Positions 46,424 to 57,537 of a stretch of DNA of 64,000 bases are shown here, piece by piece. The notes under the pieces were generated by a model, which saw only the letters and a program-made list of their open reading frames with translations, ran no database searches and was not told where the DNA came from. Location of the stretch: assembly GCA_002900995.3 (NCBI GenBank), contig CM035304.1, positions 417,498 to 481,497 on the forward strand. Reading direction: 5' to 3'. The translations under genes and the position numbers were made by a program. Source of the DNA: Ganoderma boninense (lineage: Eukaryota; Basidiomycota; Agaricomycetes; Polyporales; Polyporaceae). Positions within the stretch are counted from its first letter, which is position 1. Each line of letters starts with the position of its first letter.

Positions 46424-47440
46424 GGAAACATCTCTCGCCATATTCAGACGCTGCGACCCCATCGTGTGATGATTATCGCTCTACCCAATTTGGATGATGG
46501 TCCACCGCAGACATGGACGGCAGCCCGGTCTATTCATGAATATACCATGGTTCCGACAATAGCGCCGCGCACACGTCTCTCTCCCCTCGATGTTCTTATA
46601 AACCACATATGCCGACCATCTTTCCCATGCCAGCATCACCATCTGTCAGTATCTATCTCGAAGTTTGTCCGCACCATCACAAAGCCAGTAGGACTGGATA
46701 TTATGTATATGCCCACTTACCAGCGCTCGCCCTTGCCTCGTCTTGTCCCCACGGCGTCACCATATGCGCTGTGCACGTCGCATTCCCGGAATACACGTCG
46801 CGCACATCGAAAACGCCGAGACCCAGCACCCTTCTCCCACAATCGACCTCCAGCCCGGCGCAGGCCCGTCGACGCTCGTCACCTCCCCCCCCCTCCCCCG
46901 GAGATTGGTTGCGACACCACCAGGGTGTCCGTCCCTGCTCGTACTCGAACTGGTCCCTGCCGTGCATCGTCAGTTTCAAGTCTCAGCGCCAGGGCACTAA
47001 CGGCAGGAAGGTGGATTCAGAGCTCGTCGCCTTGGCTCAGCAGCTCGCACGCGAAAGCCTCAGAGGCGCGGCGGGCCATGCGTCACGGTCCTCCAAGCGA
47101 GTCTTTCATCGCCGCCACCACTCAGGTCTCCTGACGCTAGGGCCCGGTCGGACATCGAGGAGGGGTTCGCAGAGCGCGGAGAGCGGGCGCGCGCAGCTTG
47201 AAGGACAGCGGAGGGATAGAAGAAGAGCGTACCTGCAGAGGGAGATGACGGAGAGGGACACAGGGAAGGTGAGGAGGAGGGAGAGCTTGACCCTAGAGCG
47301 CCCACGCAATTGCATTCTGGATATGAATTTTGGTCCAAATATTTATCTTCGTGTTGTCCACCCGCGGTGCCGGTTGTTATGCGCTAGTTGAAGGCACAAA
47401 TACTCCGCCTTCGAGATGTCAGGCCGGGCAGCTTGAAAGA
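46424..47440. other. Downstream module of type 2 F-box gene (copy 2), no gene
   Basis: Counterpart of 23614-24700 and 57540-58440. Frames differ between the three by many indels. Confidence 0.45.
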
Positions 47441-47599
47441 AAAGACGGAGTGTAGCATTTCCAAATTCAAACCCCTCGCAGCACACAAATGCAGCAGAGC
47501 CGCAATCGAGGAAGAACTACAACTGATTTATCTGCTATCTGTATGGCAGTGTACAGACAGTCGCCAAGTCAGTCCGTCTCTGCTCGTCTCGCCTCCGCT

Positions 47600-48690
47600 T
47601 GTCCCTCGCTACGAGTTCACCAATGCCAGCCAGGGAGCTATGAGAATCGGAGACACCGACGACGCGAGACTTCCCATGGCCCTGGTCGATGCCACGCAGC
47701 GCATGGACAGTCACATATGGTATGATAACATCGATCGCATCCTTGAGTCTCTGGCCGCAGCCGACGCTCGCGCGACGCTACCACCAGTCGCGCGTCGACT
47801 TGGATGCCCAGCGATCGCGAGATACACATCTGAATGGGCTCCCACCACAGCAATGCTGGTGACTGTTCTCATCGGCGGTCCTCGCCTCCTTCCAGCCGCA
47901 CCGTCCGAACGGGCACTCGTGAGGGAATGTAGCGCCCTGCCGCGGGTAGGCCATTCACGAAGGAGATAGCGAGGAAGGGTTGACAGAGGCAGGCGACCAC
48001 GAACCTCCTCATTCAGGCATAGTGACCGGTGTCAGACATGGACGCAAGGGACTGGGATGGCGCCTTCGTGATCCGGACGTCCTAGAGCCGTGCATGCACC
48101 CGCATGGCTCATAGCTCGGAGGCTGGTTGTGGCTAGACATGTCCATGTTGACGAGGACTGGTGCCAGGAAGCTGTAGATGGAAGGGGAGACGTACGAGGA
48201 CAGGATAGCGGTAAGACTATGAGTCGTATACCGCCTGGACTCCGACTCTGGCCCCGCTGTTTCACTGACATTGCCTGCTAGCTATGCACCAGGACGACCG
48301 GTGGGTGAGGATATTCATGCGCTACTGGAGCGGCGAGCAACGTCCTACTAACAAGTACCCAATGCCGTCAGATATTCATGCGAAAGTGAAAAATAACGAA
48401 GGTGGGAGGTGCTAAGAGTGTGCGTGCGCCGTCGTTTGATCGATCAGACCAAGTGAAAAGACACTGTCGCGATTCAAGTGATGACAATACACAAAGACCC
48501 TGCATACATACTGTTGCTCACCTGGAACCGTGTACGATCTCGCATGCAAACTCTCCGTTTCCATCACGAACGACAGGCCGCTAGCACTAGAATACGACCA
48601 CCCTGTCTTCGCGCCGGGCAGGATCCGTAGAGAAGGCCTTGAGGAGTGCTTACTTCTCGCGTGTGAGCGATAGTTCAAGGCTGTATAGAT
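47600..48690 (+). pseudogene. Unknown gene, coding pieces (copy 2)
   Basis: Counterpart of 24880-25950. MRIGDTDDARLPMALVDATQ at 47639 continues open as IDRILESLAAADARATLPPVARR. Near the end, PGTVYDLACKLSVSITNDRP reaches a TAG at about 48670 in place of the Trp codon of copy 1, after a 15-nt deletion. The piece LHQDDRWVRIFMRYW is kept as MHQDDRWVRIFMRYW near 48284. No domain recognised. Confidence 0.35.
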
Positions 48691-49019
48691 CTGGGGCCAA
48701 TTTGGGCGGAGACGAAGTCGTAGGATGAGGATGGGGCAGCAGTACGAGCCTGAGGTCGATGTCGCCGTCGATCTCATTGGACCAGGTGTGTTGTTCATTG
48801 ACGGCTTTTGAGACCTTGGATCAAGGAAAAAACACGGACAATCTGCCGCAGAAGCTAAGTCGACAAGGAAATAGGACGTAGATCAGACTCCCGGTTGAGA
48901 ATGCTGGAGACCAGAACCGGGAAGACGGTGGTACATTGCTCGCCGCAAGCAGACCGCAAGCGAGGCGGCGCTAAGTAAGTTTGGTGTTGTTTACTTCGGT
49001 AAGCATCGGCCCGGCACGT

Positions 49020-51670
49020 CCGCCGTCCTTCAACCTGACTCTTGAGTCTTGAACGTAGCCTCACCAACTGAATGTCTCTATCGACGCGTCCTCGAGCCTG
49101 CCTCACGCTTCCTATTGAGCCCAAACCTCCCCATCTGGATTATCTCACCTCTCAGCGAGCCGTCGGCGTGTGGCATCTATAGCGACCTCTCTCTCTCGCT
49201 CCCATCCCGGGCACCGGTCCTTCATACCGACAAACCAGGACTTCTCTATTTTAGTTTACATGTTATAATGGTAAGCGTCCCTGCTACTCAAGTGCTCGCC
49301 AAACTCACTTACACCCTTCCGCAGCCAGTTGTTGTTCGTCCACACGCTCTCAGATTGCAAGATCTCCGGGCCATAGTGTGTACTAATCGCGTTCAAAATT
49401 ATCATGGGTGTGGGCCTTGGACTTCCGCCGATCCTGACTATCACTCAGTAAGCACTATTCCCCCTTCGTACGCGTCCATAGTCTGCAGCCTCGAGCCTCG
49501 AGCCGCTCGCGACAGGTCTCGGAATGCAACCTGCCTGCGGCGTTCAGCACTCCGCCATCATACTCTCCGCCACATCCACAACCGCTGTTCTGGAACCGCG
49601 GTATGCCACACTCTTCGTCCTCTCCTGCACTTTTTTAGCCGGCTGACGAGTCCGCGGACAAGTCGCGTGCTGGGCTGTGGTCCTGTTCCGTCCTGGGACC
49701 TGTCGAGTCGCGTATGGCATCCATCGAGGCGTGCAGTCAGGCCGTCGTGTTGCTGAGCTCCGTAAACACCAAGTCGTGGAGGCCGATCATGATCGGGTCC
49801 CTGTTCAAGCCCGAGCTCGGCTCTGCTGATGCAATGGACGCCCTTCACTCCCCGGACATTGTCGCAATGGACAATTTCCGTGATGCGGGAAACAGCTGGA
49901 TGCGGCTTTTCCCTTCTATCGTCCCACAGAACAGAGCAGGCGAGATAGAGTTCTCAGGTTCCATGGACTTGGATATCTGTTATCTGTGTGCGGACGGGTA
50001 GGACTGGACTGGTCGTGAATTGTGAGTTTGTCTCTCTAAGTGGTCTAAAAGTCCTTTTCTGACTGATCCTAGTGCTCTGCGTAGCTGCAGGACGGCAGCA
50101 ATCGGACCAGGTGGCAGTTCGTGTCAAGTTATGCGGACCTGAGCCAACGGTTAGCAAGTCGGCGGGGATACCGTAACGTGACAATCCTACGTTTGTGAGT
50201 ACATATCTGGACGTTCTGCGCAGCCCCCGACGTGATAGACGTCTGCTAGGCATCAGGGACCATTCGTATAGGACATTAACACAGCTGCGGTCTTCGCCAT
50301 CCGCCACTCTCTCGACCTTCCAACCGCGAATCCATCGATGCTCGCCTACTCACGCATACCAGGCCCTCAAGATGGCCCTTCTCCTCCTGTTCGACGTATT
50401 GAGCATTATCCACCATCCATCGATGCGGCGGGTACGCAGGCTGCGATGGTCTTGAGCTCCCCGGAGCGTGACAGTCCAATCACTGCGATCATGGCCCCGT
50501 TTCAGCCCGTCGAGTGTCGCTCAGCTGATACCAAGGACACCCTCCCCCTTGAAGCTCGTCGCCAAGGATAGTCTCTGTGATGCAGCCAAAGGCTAAACGC
50601 AAGCCCGGTGAGATGGTTGTGTGTGGGTTCTGTCGATATATGCGCGTATGCGGAGAGGACAGGACTCTGATCGCGAAGAGTGAGTTTGTCAGCTACAGCG
50701 GTCCAAGTATAACGTTCTTTTCTGACCACTCCTATTGCTATGTGGGGCTCCAGGAGGGCTACATGAATCCCAAATGGCCCTGGTGGTAGTTTTGCATCTT
50801 GCGTAGCCCCCGTATACCGTGTCATAGCTGCCTTTTTTGCAGCAGGAACACGTCGAATGGGATGTCGAGGTACAACCTTCACTATCTTCCCTCTGAAGTG
50901 AGGCCATCAGTTCTGTGCCGACCAGCATCGGAACAACAGGCAGCGTGGTGACACCGACCGCTCAAGGTCAACTCAGCAGATACCTAGTATTCGGTTTGAG
51001 TCGTGCGCATCCACATGTTCCGTCGCTCGTCTGCCGTATCGTCTAGCGATGCGTTGGAATCCTCCTCGCTACCCATCCTGGTCACTTATCCACAATGTTA
51101 CGCCATCATACGTTTCTTCCCAGGAGCCGCTGCACTCGGATCTCTCCTGAACTCATGCGCGACATTCACGAACCCCGCCGCTCCTGCCGACCCGGCGAAC
51201 ACCTTCCCCGGATATTTAGGTACGTCGACAGTCGTACTAGCGTAATCTGCACTCGATCTTCCCCATGTTCTCTTACGATTACAGACATGGCACGACACCG
51301 ACACCCCACCCGTGCGCTCCGTCACAGCATACGCGAGCTCGCAGCCAAGAACCGCAGTTTACCGATGGCGCCGGCGATATTAAGATGCAGGCAGTGTCAC
51401 TCGTATGCCTGGTCAAGCGGGTGGAGAACTTGAGAAGGCCACAGCCCGCGCGTGTTCACGGAGGCAGTTCGCCGGTGGTTCTTGTAGTTGGCCGATATAT
51501 GCGCGCTGCGTATACGGACCACATTCCGGCACCATTAGGGGAGCGCAGTCCTCGCTTTTGAAGCGTGAAAGGGTGCGCGAGCACCTTACATTTTCTGATC
51601 ATGATCGGCACTTGTTGTGCTTGTCAGTTTTGCAGGATACTGTCCTTGGCGGCGGCGGCGGCGAGAAGAC
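49020..51670 (+). repeat. Three decayed tandem modules of an unknown gene (copy 2)
   Basis: Counterpart of 26290-29060. Module 1 keeps the ATGG-GTAAGC donor at 49267 and reads ACSQAVVLLSSVNTKSWRP and SWMRLFPS; later modules carry GTCGATATATGCGCG near 50632 and a similar GCCGATATATGCGCG near 51491. Differences from copy 1 are numerous, more than in the flavin-reductase region. Confidence 0.35.
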
Positions 51671-52364
51671 GTTCCTTCGGCACCTGTGATACCTCCCATT
51701 CACTCTAATTATCCTAATTATACAGGGCGACTGATAATCTGTGCGAGGACGAGTACCCACCCTGCTTGTTGGTTTGCGAGTATCCCCCACCCCGCAATAA
51801 CGGGATCCGCTTTGAGACTGGCTTGAGCCTTCTGGTGCCGGGCGCTGGAGGGAGAGTGATCAAGTACCTTCGTGCTTCCCCCACTTCATCGGGGCGGAGA
51901 TGCAAGTGGCAGCGGCGATGATCCTTCCCAGGTTCATGCCCGTGCAGGCCAGGCGGTGAGGCCTATATGAGGTCTCACTTTCAGCCCTCAGCACCGGGCC
52001 CTTGATAGTACTGGCGCGATCGAGAGGGCAGAGAAGTAGGCGTGCTGGATTCTAGAGGGCGAGGCCGGTCTGCGAGGTACTCATATAGGCGGCTTTCTTG
52101 CAACATCGCATCCGGGATTATGGGGAGCTCCGATAAGCTCATACTTGTTGATGGCTGATGGGATACTGGGAGAACCATTATTAGAACGTGCAAGGATGCT
52201 CGTACTCCGAACAAGGTTTCGTTCCGCACAGCCGACCCAGGAGTTACTTCCCGCGATCGAGAGATGATAACGAGCACAACCTGAGTGTGAGACAGCGGCC
52301 ACCATCCCACCAGCTCCCTGCTCTTCCTTGCGCTTGCAACTGCCTCTGGCCATTCGGAAGCTGC
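51671..52364. other. Right edge of duplication and upstream of F-box gene
   Basis: The segmental match ends near 51670. From about 52195 the sequence carries the type 2 upstream block (ACAAGGTTTCGTTCCGCACAGCC, then GAGTTACTTCC and GATAACGAG). No gene in between. Confidence 0.5.
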
Positions 52365-54044
52365 ATGGACGGAATAATCAAGCCCAAGGCCGATGTGGAG
52401 CACTCGATGTCGCCATCCTTCCATATCCCCACCGAGGTCTGCGAAAACATCATTGATATGCTGTTCTCCTATCAGAGTACAGAAACGCTCGAGGACATTG
52501 CTACCCTCCACAGCTGCGCTCTCGTCTGCGGCGATTGGCGCGCTCGCTCCCAGAGGATGCTCTTCTACAAGGTGCAACTTCTAGACACCACATCCTTCCG
52601 CCGCCTCTCCAAGATCCTCGACGACGCACACCATCTCCGCGACTACGTGTACCAGGTTGAACTCGCTGGATACCACCTACACAACACCACAAGCATTTTT
52701 GCACTCTTTCCCGCTGTCTTCGCAGGAAAGCTCCCCAACCTCTTTCGGATAGACATAGTGCACTTTTCGGAGTCTGCGGAGACACCGTTCCCCAGGACAT
52801 TGGGCCCACCGAAGGCCAAGGCTCTCCCTTACATCCCCCTCCATCCCCACTTCCCGGCATTCCTCTCCGCCTTCACAGCTGTGTCTATACTGTACCTCGT
52901 AGGTACCACATTCCGCACATTCAGCGAGTTCACGAAGATGATCCACGGCCTCCCAAAATTGAAGGTTCTCGCGTGCCAGTCCGTCAACTGGATCGGTACC
53001 CCTGGCGGCTCTCACCCCGGCGTTGATCTCACGAGGCGCTCTGAATGGGAGGCCAGTAAAGACACCCTTCTCCCGTTTGCGCCAAAGCTTCGAAAGCTAA
53101 TGGTCCGTCCTATCATTACTATTCATGATCGCCTTGGAGCTTGGTGACCATTGGGTTTTCATTTTCAGCTTCTCGACGTCGCCGAGTATGGGGCAGGAAG
53201 GCTGATACGAACGCGCGGACCGCGGAGTCTGATTTGGTTGGCTCTGTCAATTCCTCTGAAAAGAGATTCCAAAGAGCTGGCAGAAGGTACGCGTCACACC
53301 ATTCTTCTGAACCTGATCCATTGATACTGATGCAGCCTTTTGTTTTTCCATGTGGGCAGCCGGGGGCCTGGGAATCGACTTGGGCTCATGCGGCACCGGG
53401 CTCGAGGCATTGGAACTCCATCTTACTGAGCAGTTCTCGATGGATGCACATGGCGGCTTTGTCTCGGAGCTGCTTTCTTCGTGGACGCCGCAAAATTTGG
53501 ATGCAATTCTGCAACTGTCTTCCGAATGCGAGTCAGACACCACGCGCAACTGTTTTGCAGAGGTCTTGCGTGGTCTCGGGACGATCGCGGAGACATCCCT
53601 GAAGGCACTTCAAGTTGAAGAAGAGCGAGCTCACTCAGGCGAAGGTCGGGGCCATCAGCAGGTGAAATGTCAGTTAGAGGTCAAAATACATGAGTGGGAG
53701 GCTGAGCGAAAATGGTGGCTGGACCGTTTGGAGAGCTGCTTCCCGACGTGGTCGAAGTTGGGCAAGCTGAAGTTGACCATTCGTAGACGTGAGTGCAAGT
53801 TATGTTGTAATGTTTTCGGCATCGACTTACATTTTCACTCGCAGCGCGGGATCCATATGATGAATGGGCCAACGAGGAAAAACCTCTTCAGTCAGACCAC
53901 GGTCCATCTCCGAGTCACGTTGAAGAGGTCGATTCAAGTTCCGTATCCAAGGTGACGCTGAGTCTGGGCATTTCGGCCCTCACATCCTGCTCACACTTGC
54001 CCTGCCAGGACGCTCCTTCCTCGCCGATGACAGAACTGGTGTAG
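52365..54044 (+). CDS. F-box domain protein, type 2
   Basis: Five exons with the same phases as the gene at 44779: 52365-53102, 53169-53286, 53360-53788, 53845-53951 and 54009-54044. Start MDGIIKPKADVEHS. F-box at about residues 20-70: FHIPTEVCENIIDMLFSY and SCALVCGDWRARSQRMLFYK. The middle is Leu-rich; the conserved EAERKWWLDRLESCFPTWSKL lies near the C-terminus; the last exon reads DAPSSPMTELV. Complete with no shift, so a functional SCF substrate receptor is plausible; substrate unknown. It is closer to the 44779 gene than to the 55391 gene. A weak point is the exon 1 donor GTCCGT, which differs from the GTACGT of its relatives. Confidence 0.75.
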
Positions 54045-55390
54045 TGAAATATTTCTCGCTACATTCAGGTGCTGTGACCCCACCACAGAAGTGGATATAC
54101 TGGATGCTTGTACAGTATAGATGCGGATGCGAACGCGAACGTGAGCTTGTGCCCGCGAGCATAGACCATCAAGCCCTCTCTGTCCATACTCTGATGACTT
54201 CCGCGCACGCGGCCCGTGCCCTCTTCTACAGCGTGCTATCCGCCTCGCACATGGACGAGCCCAACCTAAGGGCGCGTCCAGGCGACGTTCATCTGCTGCT
54301 CGTCCTCGACGCATCCGATCTCCCCCTCCACGTTGCAGCGCACAGCGGAGAACACAGCGACGTCGCCCTCGCACCCTGGAACCCGTCGATCGTGCTCATG
54401 ACGGTTGACCTCCATCCCACCTGGGATCGTCTGCTGGAGACGCTGCATCTGGCGCGAGTACAGCGTCAGGACCCACGATCATCAGGTGTTTCCAGCGCGT
54501 GCGAAAATACCTCGAATTCCCTATCTTCGTCCATCGTCAGCCTTCGCAGTAGAGATGCAAGCAGCAGCAATGATCCTCATGCTTCCCAGGACATGCCAGT
54601 GCCCACCATTCTTAGGCAACTTGCAGCTTGTGTGATTCAGCTTATGCCCCTGGAGCCCTCGTACCCACATTCAAGCAGTATCGATGCGGAGGCTGTACTG
54701 GTGCGACACTGTGGACAGAGAAGTAGGTGTGGCAGTGGATTGAGGCAGTGTTGTGAGCCTTGTTCCTGTAGCCGAAGGCTAGGGCTGTGCGCAGGCGGAT
54801 ATGGGCGGAATTCTCTTGGCATCTTGGGCATGCATTGTGCTGCGTTTCATTCGATCGGTCATCCTTACGTGTGGATGTGCTGTGCTCATCGCTGAGTCGA
54901 CGCGGCAGGGAGTGTGTCACACAGATTTATGCTCAAGATATGTATGGTACTGGCCAGAGGTTCAGCGAAGGGCTGGTGGTGACTCAATTGGACTTGGTGC
55001 TGATCGTGGAATACGGGGTATACACTGGCCTGAGGTGTGGAGCTTGACACCAACTGTGCAGCTTCCGGCGACACAGGCCACTGCCCATGAGAGACGTTGA
55101 CGTAAAAGCCGGCTGATAGCTGTCTGTTGACTGGTACAGTAATTTGGAGATTCGTAGCGACGGCGATGCTTGGCCCGAGGTGCGTGTATGTGGTTGGGAT
55201 TCTTCTGAGCGAAAGTACAGTATCTGTTGTTGAACTCTAAACAAGCTTTTTCCGCACAGCCATCGCAGGCATTAGTTCAGAACATGAGGCGAATAACAAG
55301 GACATCTCGAGTGCGAAGGAGTGTCCGCCCTCCCACCACTTTCCTGGTCTACCCTGCCCTTGAAACCGCCTCTCGTCATTCCTGACCCTC
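54045..55390. other. Third copy of the flavin-reductase 3' flank and F-box upstream region
   Basis: From about 54090 the sequence repeats the block that follows the flavin-reductase genes (TTGTACAGTATAGATGCG, the GCGAACGCGAACG repeat, CATAGACCATCAAGC). It then continues into the block upstream of type 2 F-box genes (ATCGATGCGGAGGC at about 54680, GTGGAGCTTGACACCAACTG near 55035). The flavin-reductase gene itself is absent. The type 2 F-box gene at 55391 follows. Confidence 0.5.
54194..54895 (+). CDS. Hypothetical open frame, 233 codons
   Basis: A continuous frame starting MTSAHAARALFYSVLSASHM and containing PTWDRLLETLHLARVQ. Its first third has relatives at 20330-20640 and 43112-43390 (LFHSTLSTSS, GWDRILTQLHLARV), both frameshifted. 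The second half overlaps sequence that is non-coding elsewhere and becomes Cys/Arg/Ser-rich, so the true C-terminus is doubtful. Function unknown. Confidence 0.3.
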   Translation: MTSAHAARALFYSVLSASHMDEPNLRARPGDVHLLLVLDASDLPLHVAAHSGEHSDVALAPWNPSIVLMTVDLHPTWDRLLETLHLARVQRQDPRSSGVSSACENTSNSLSSSIVSLRSRDASSSNDPHASQDMPVPTILRQLAACVIQLMPLEPSYPHSSSIDAEAVLVRHCGQRSRCGSGLRQCCEPCSCSRRLGLCAGGYGRNSLGILGMHCAAFHSIGHPYVWMCCAHR

Positions 55391-57537
55391 ATGGACGGAA
55401 CAGTCACGCCTGGCGGAAACGTGGACCACCAGACGCTGCCATCCATCGACATCCCCACCGAGGTCTGCGAAAATATCATCGATATGCTACTATTATCGGA
55501 GTAAGGCTGAGCACGGATCCAGCTCACTTTGCAGATCGATCCGCAAAATCCGGAGCTGTATCCGCAATGAGCTGTATCCGCGGATCCAGCTCATTGCAGC
55601 TCCAGATCGCTGCAGCTCTGGATCGAGGCAATAGGGAAAATCTAGGTGATCCGCGGATCAACAAAGTTGTAAACTAGAGCCTTTGAACACCTTCATGCAT
55701 TATAATTCTGCATGTTTAGCAGTATTTAGGCAAGAAAAGTAGTTAGGTAACAAGATATATGTCAGAAACATATGATCTTTGCAAAAAACCTGTGGATTAT
55801 CCGCGATCCGGATCCGTTTGATCCGGATCCGCACTGATCCGGAGCCGTGGATCATGATCCGCACAGCTCTGGATCAAGCCTTAAAAATGCTCTCGATCCG
55901 TGGATTCAGCTCTGGATCAGCCATGGATCGAGCCATGCTCAGCCTTATATCGGAGCTCCCGCACGATGCACTCACGGATATAGAAACCCTCCACAGCTGC
56001 GCTCTCGTGTGCCGGGATTGGCGTGTTCGCGCCCAGAGGAACCTATTTTACCGGGTTCAGGTCGCGGATACCACATCTTTCCATCGCCTCTCCACTACCC
56101 TTGACAACGCACACCATCTCCGCGACTACGTGTACGAGGTCCAGCTCGCCGGGTACTACATACACAACACAACAAGCATTTTCGCCCTGTTCTCTGTCGC
56201 GTTCGCCGGAAAGCTTCCCAACCTCTTCCGGATAGATGTTATTCACATTCCTGACCCTGACTCGGAGTCGCGATGGTTTCCCAGGACATCAGTCTCACCG
56301 AAGGCCAAGACGCTCCCATACATCCCCCTCCATCCCCACTTCCCGGCATTCCTCTCCGCCTTCATCGGTGTGTCGCTACTGTACCTCGCAGGTACCACAT
56401 TCTGCACCTTCGGTGAATTCGCACGGATGCTCCACGGCCTCCCAAACTTGGAGATTCTTATGTGCAACACCATCCGCTGGATCGGCCCTGGCGGCTCTCA
56501 TCCCAACGCTGACTTCGCGACGCAGCCTGAATGGACGGCCGGTAAGGACACCCTTCCCCCTTTTGCGCCGAAACTTCGACAGCTAGTGGTACGTGCAATA
56601 ATTGTCAGGACCTCCATATAGCCTGCTGATCGGTGTGTTTTCATTTTCAGCTTGGCGACGTCCCCGAGTATGGGGCGAGAAGGCTGATATCGACGCGCAG
56701 ACCACATCTAAAAGACTTGGTTATGACAATCCCTCAGTCGTGTGACTCTGACGAGCAGCCAGGGGACGGTACCGGTATGTGTCGCGCCATTCTTCTGGAG
56801 CTGGGTCATGGGTAGGATAGTGATGACACAATATTTTCGCCGTGTGGACAGCTGGCGGAGGAGAAATCGACTTCAGCTTGTGCACTGGACTCGAAACATT
56901 GGGGATTCATCTTACTAATCGGTTCTCGATGGATGTCCATGGAACGTTGGTCTCGGAGCTGCTTGCCTCGTGGAAGCCACAGCAACGTTTGGATCCAATT
57001 CTGTGGATAGCTCCTGAGATAGAGTGTGAGACCACTCGTCAAGGCTTTGCAGCGGTGTTGCATGGTCTCGGAACCATCGCCGAGGCATGGCTTCAGACGC
57101 TTCAAGAAGCTCCTCATGCAGGTGGACCTCAGGAGTGTCAGCAGGTAAAATACGAGATAGAAGTTCAAATACATGAGTGGGAGGCCGAGCGAAAGTGGTG
57201 GCTGAACCATTTGGAGAACTATTTCCCGACGTGGTCAAAGTCGGGAAAGCTGCAGTTGTCCATCGCTACACGTGAGCTCGATCCGCGATTGCATCGTCAG
57301 CTTAGACTAACATTCTCGCTTGCAGCGGAAGGTGAATATCATGAGTGGGCCGATGAGGAGGATTCGGAGGAGGACGCTCCGCAGTCGGACGCTGGCGGTC
57401 CGTCACTGAGTGAAGCTGGAGAGGTCCCTTCAAGTTCAGTATCCAAGGTGATGCTCAGTCTGGGCATTTTCAGCGATATCCTTCTCACACTTGCTTAATA
57501 GGACACCAGTTCCCTGCCGACGTCCACGCCAGTGTAG
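55391..57537 (+). CDS. F-box domain protein, type 2, with MITE inside
   Basis: Exons: 55391-55500, 55943-56588, 56651-56774, 56852-57271, 57326-57447 and 57502-57537. Start MDGTVTPGGNVDH. The F-box reads IDIPTEVCENIIDMLL, then SCALVCRDWRVRAQRNLFYR. A 446-bp MITE (55502-55947) sits inside the F-box. Spliced from a GTAAGG donor at 55501 to a CTCAG acceptor at 55942, the reading frame is kept and six codons are added relative to the paralogues. With the MITE and one target duplication removed, the ancestral frame is LLLSELPHDALTDIETL. All other exons are open and end DTSSLPTSTPV. If the MITE is not spliced, translation ends at a TAA at the junction (GAG TAA). Otherwise the gene is a complete SCF-type F-box protein. 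Confidence 0.7.
55502..55947. mobile_element. MITE, hAT-like (446 bp), possible introner
   Basis: Terminal inverted repeats TAAGGCTGAGCA (55502-55513) and TGCTCAGCCTTA (55936-55947) are perfect over 12 bp and extend by GG after one mismatch. An 8-bp target duplication TATCGGAG flanks it (55494-55501 and 55948-55955). The interior has no gene but many GGATC/ATCCG motifs in both orientations in each half, typical of subterminal transposase sites. The 8-bp duplication fits hAT elements; no autonomous partner is in the window. The left repeat begins TAAGG, so a target ending in G creates GTAAGG. The right repeat contains CTCAG. Confidence 0.85.

Larger units (their letters stand above)
30275..51670 (+). 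repeat. Segmental duplication, copy 2 (about 21.4 kb including a 6.3-kb insertion)
   Basis: Direct repeat of 13835-29060. Removing the transposon at 36759-43084 and one 9-bp target duplication leaves about 15.1 kb, matching copy 1 in length and order. Differences between the copies are substitutions plus many one-base indels, often in homopolymers. The intact type 2 F-box gene is in this copy, while the intact flavin-reductase gene is in copy 1. Confidence 0.85.
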
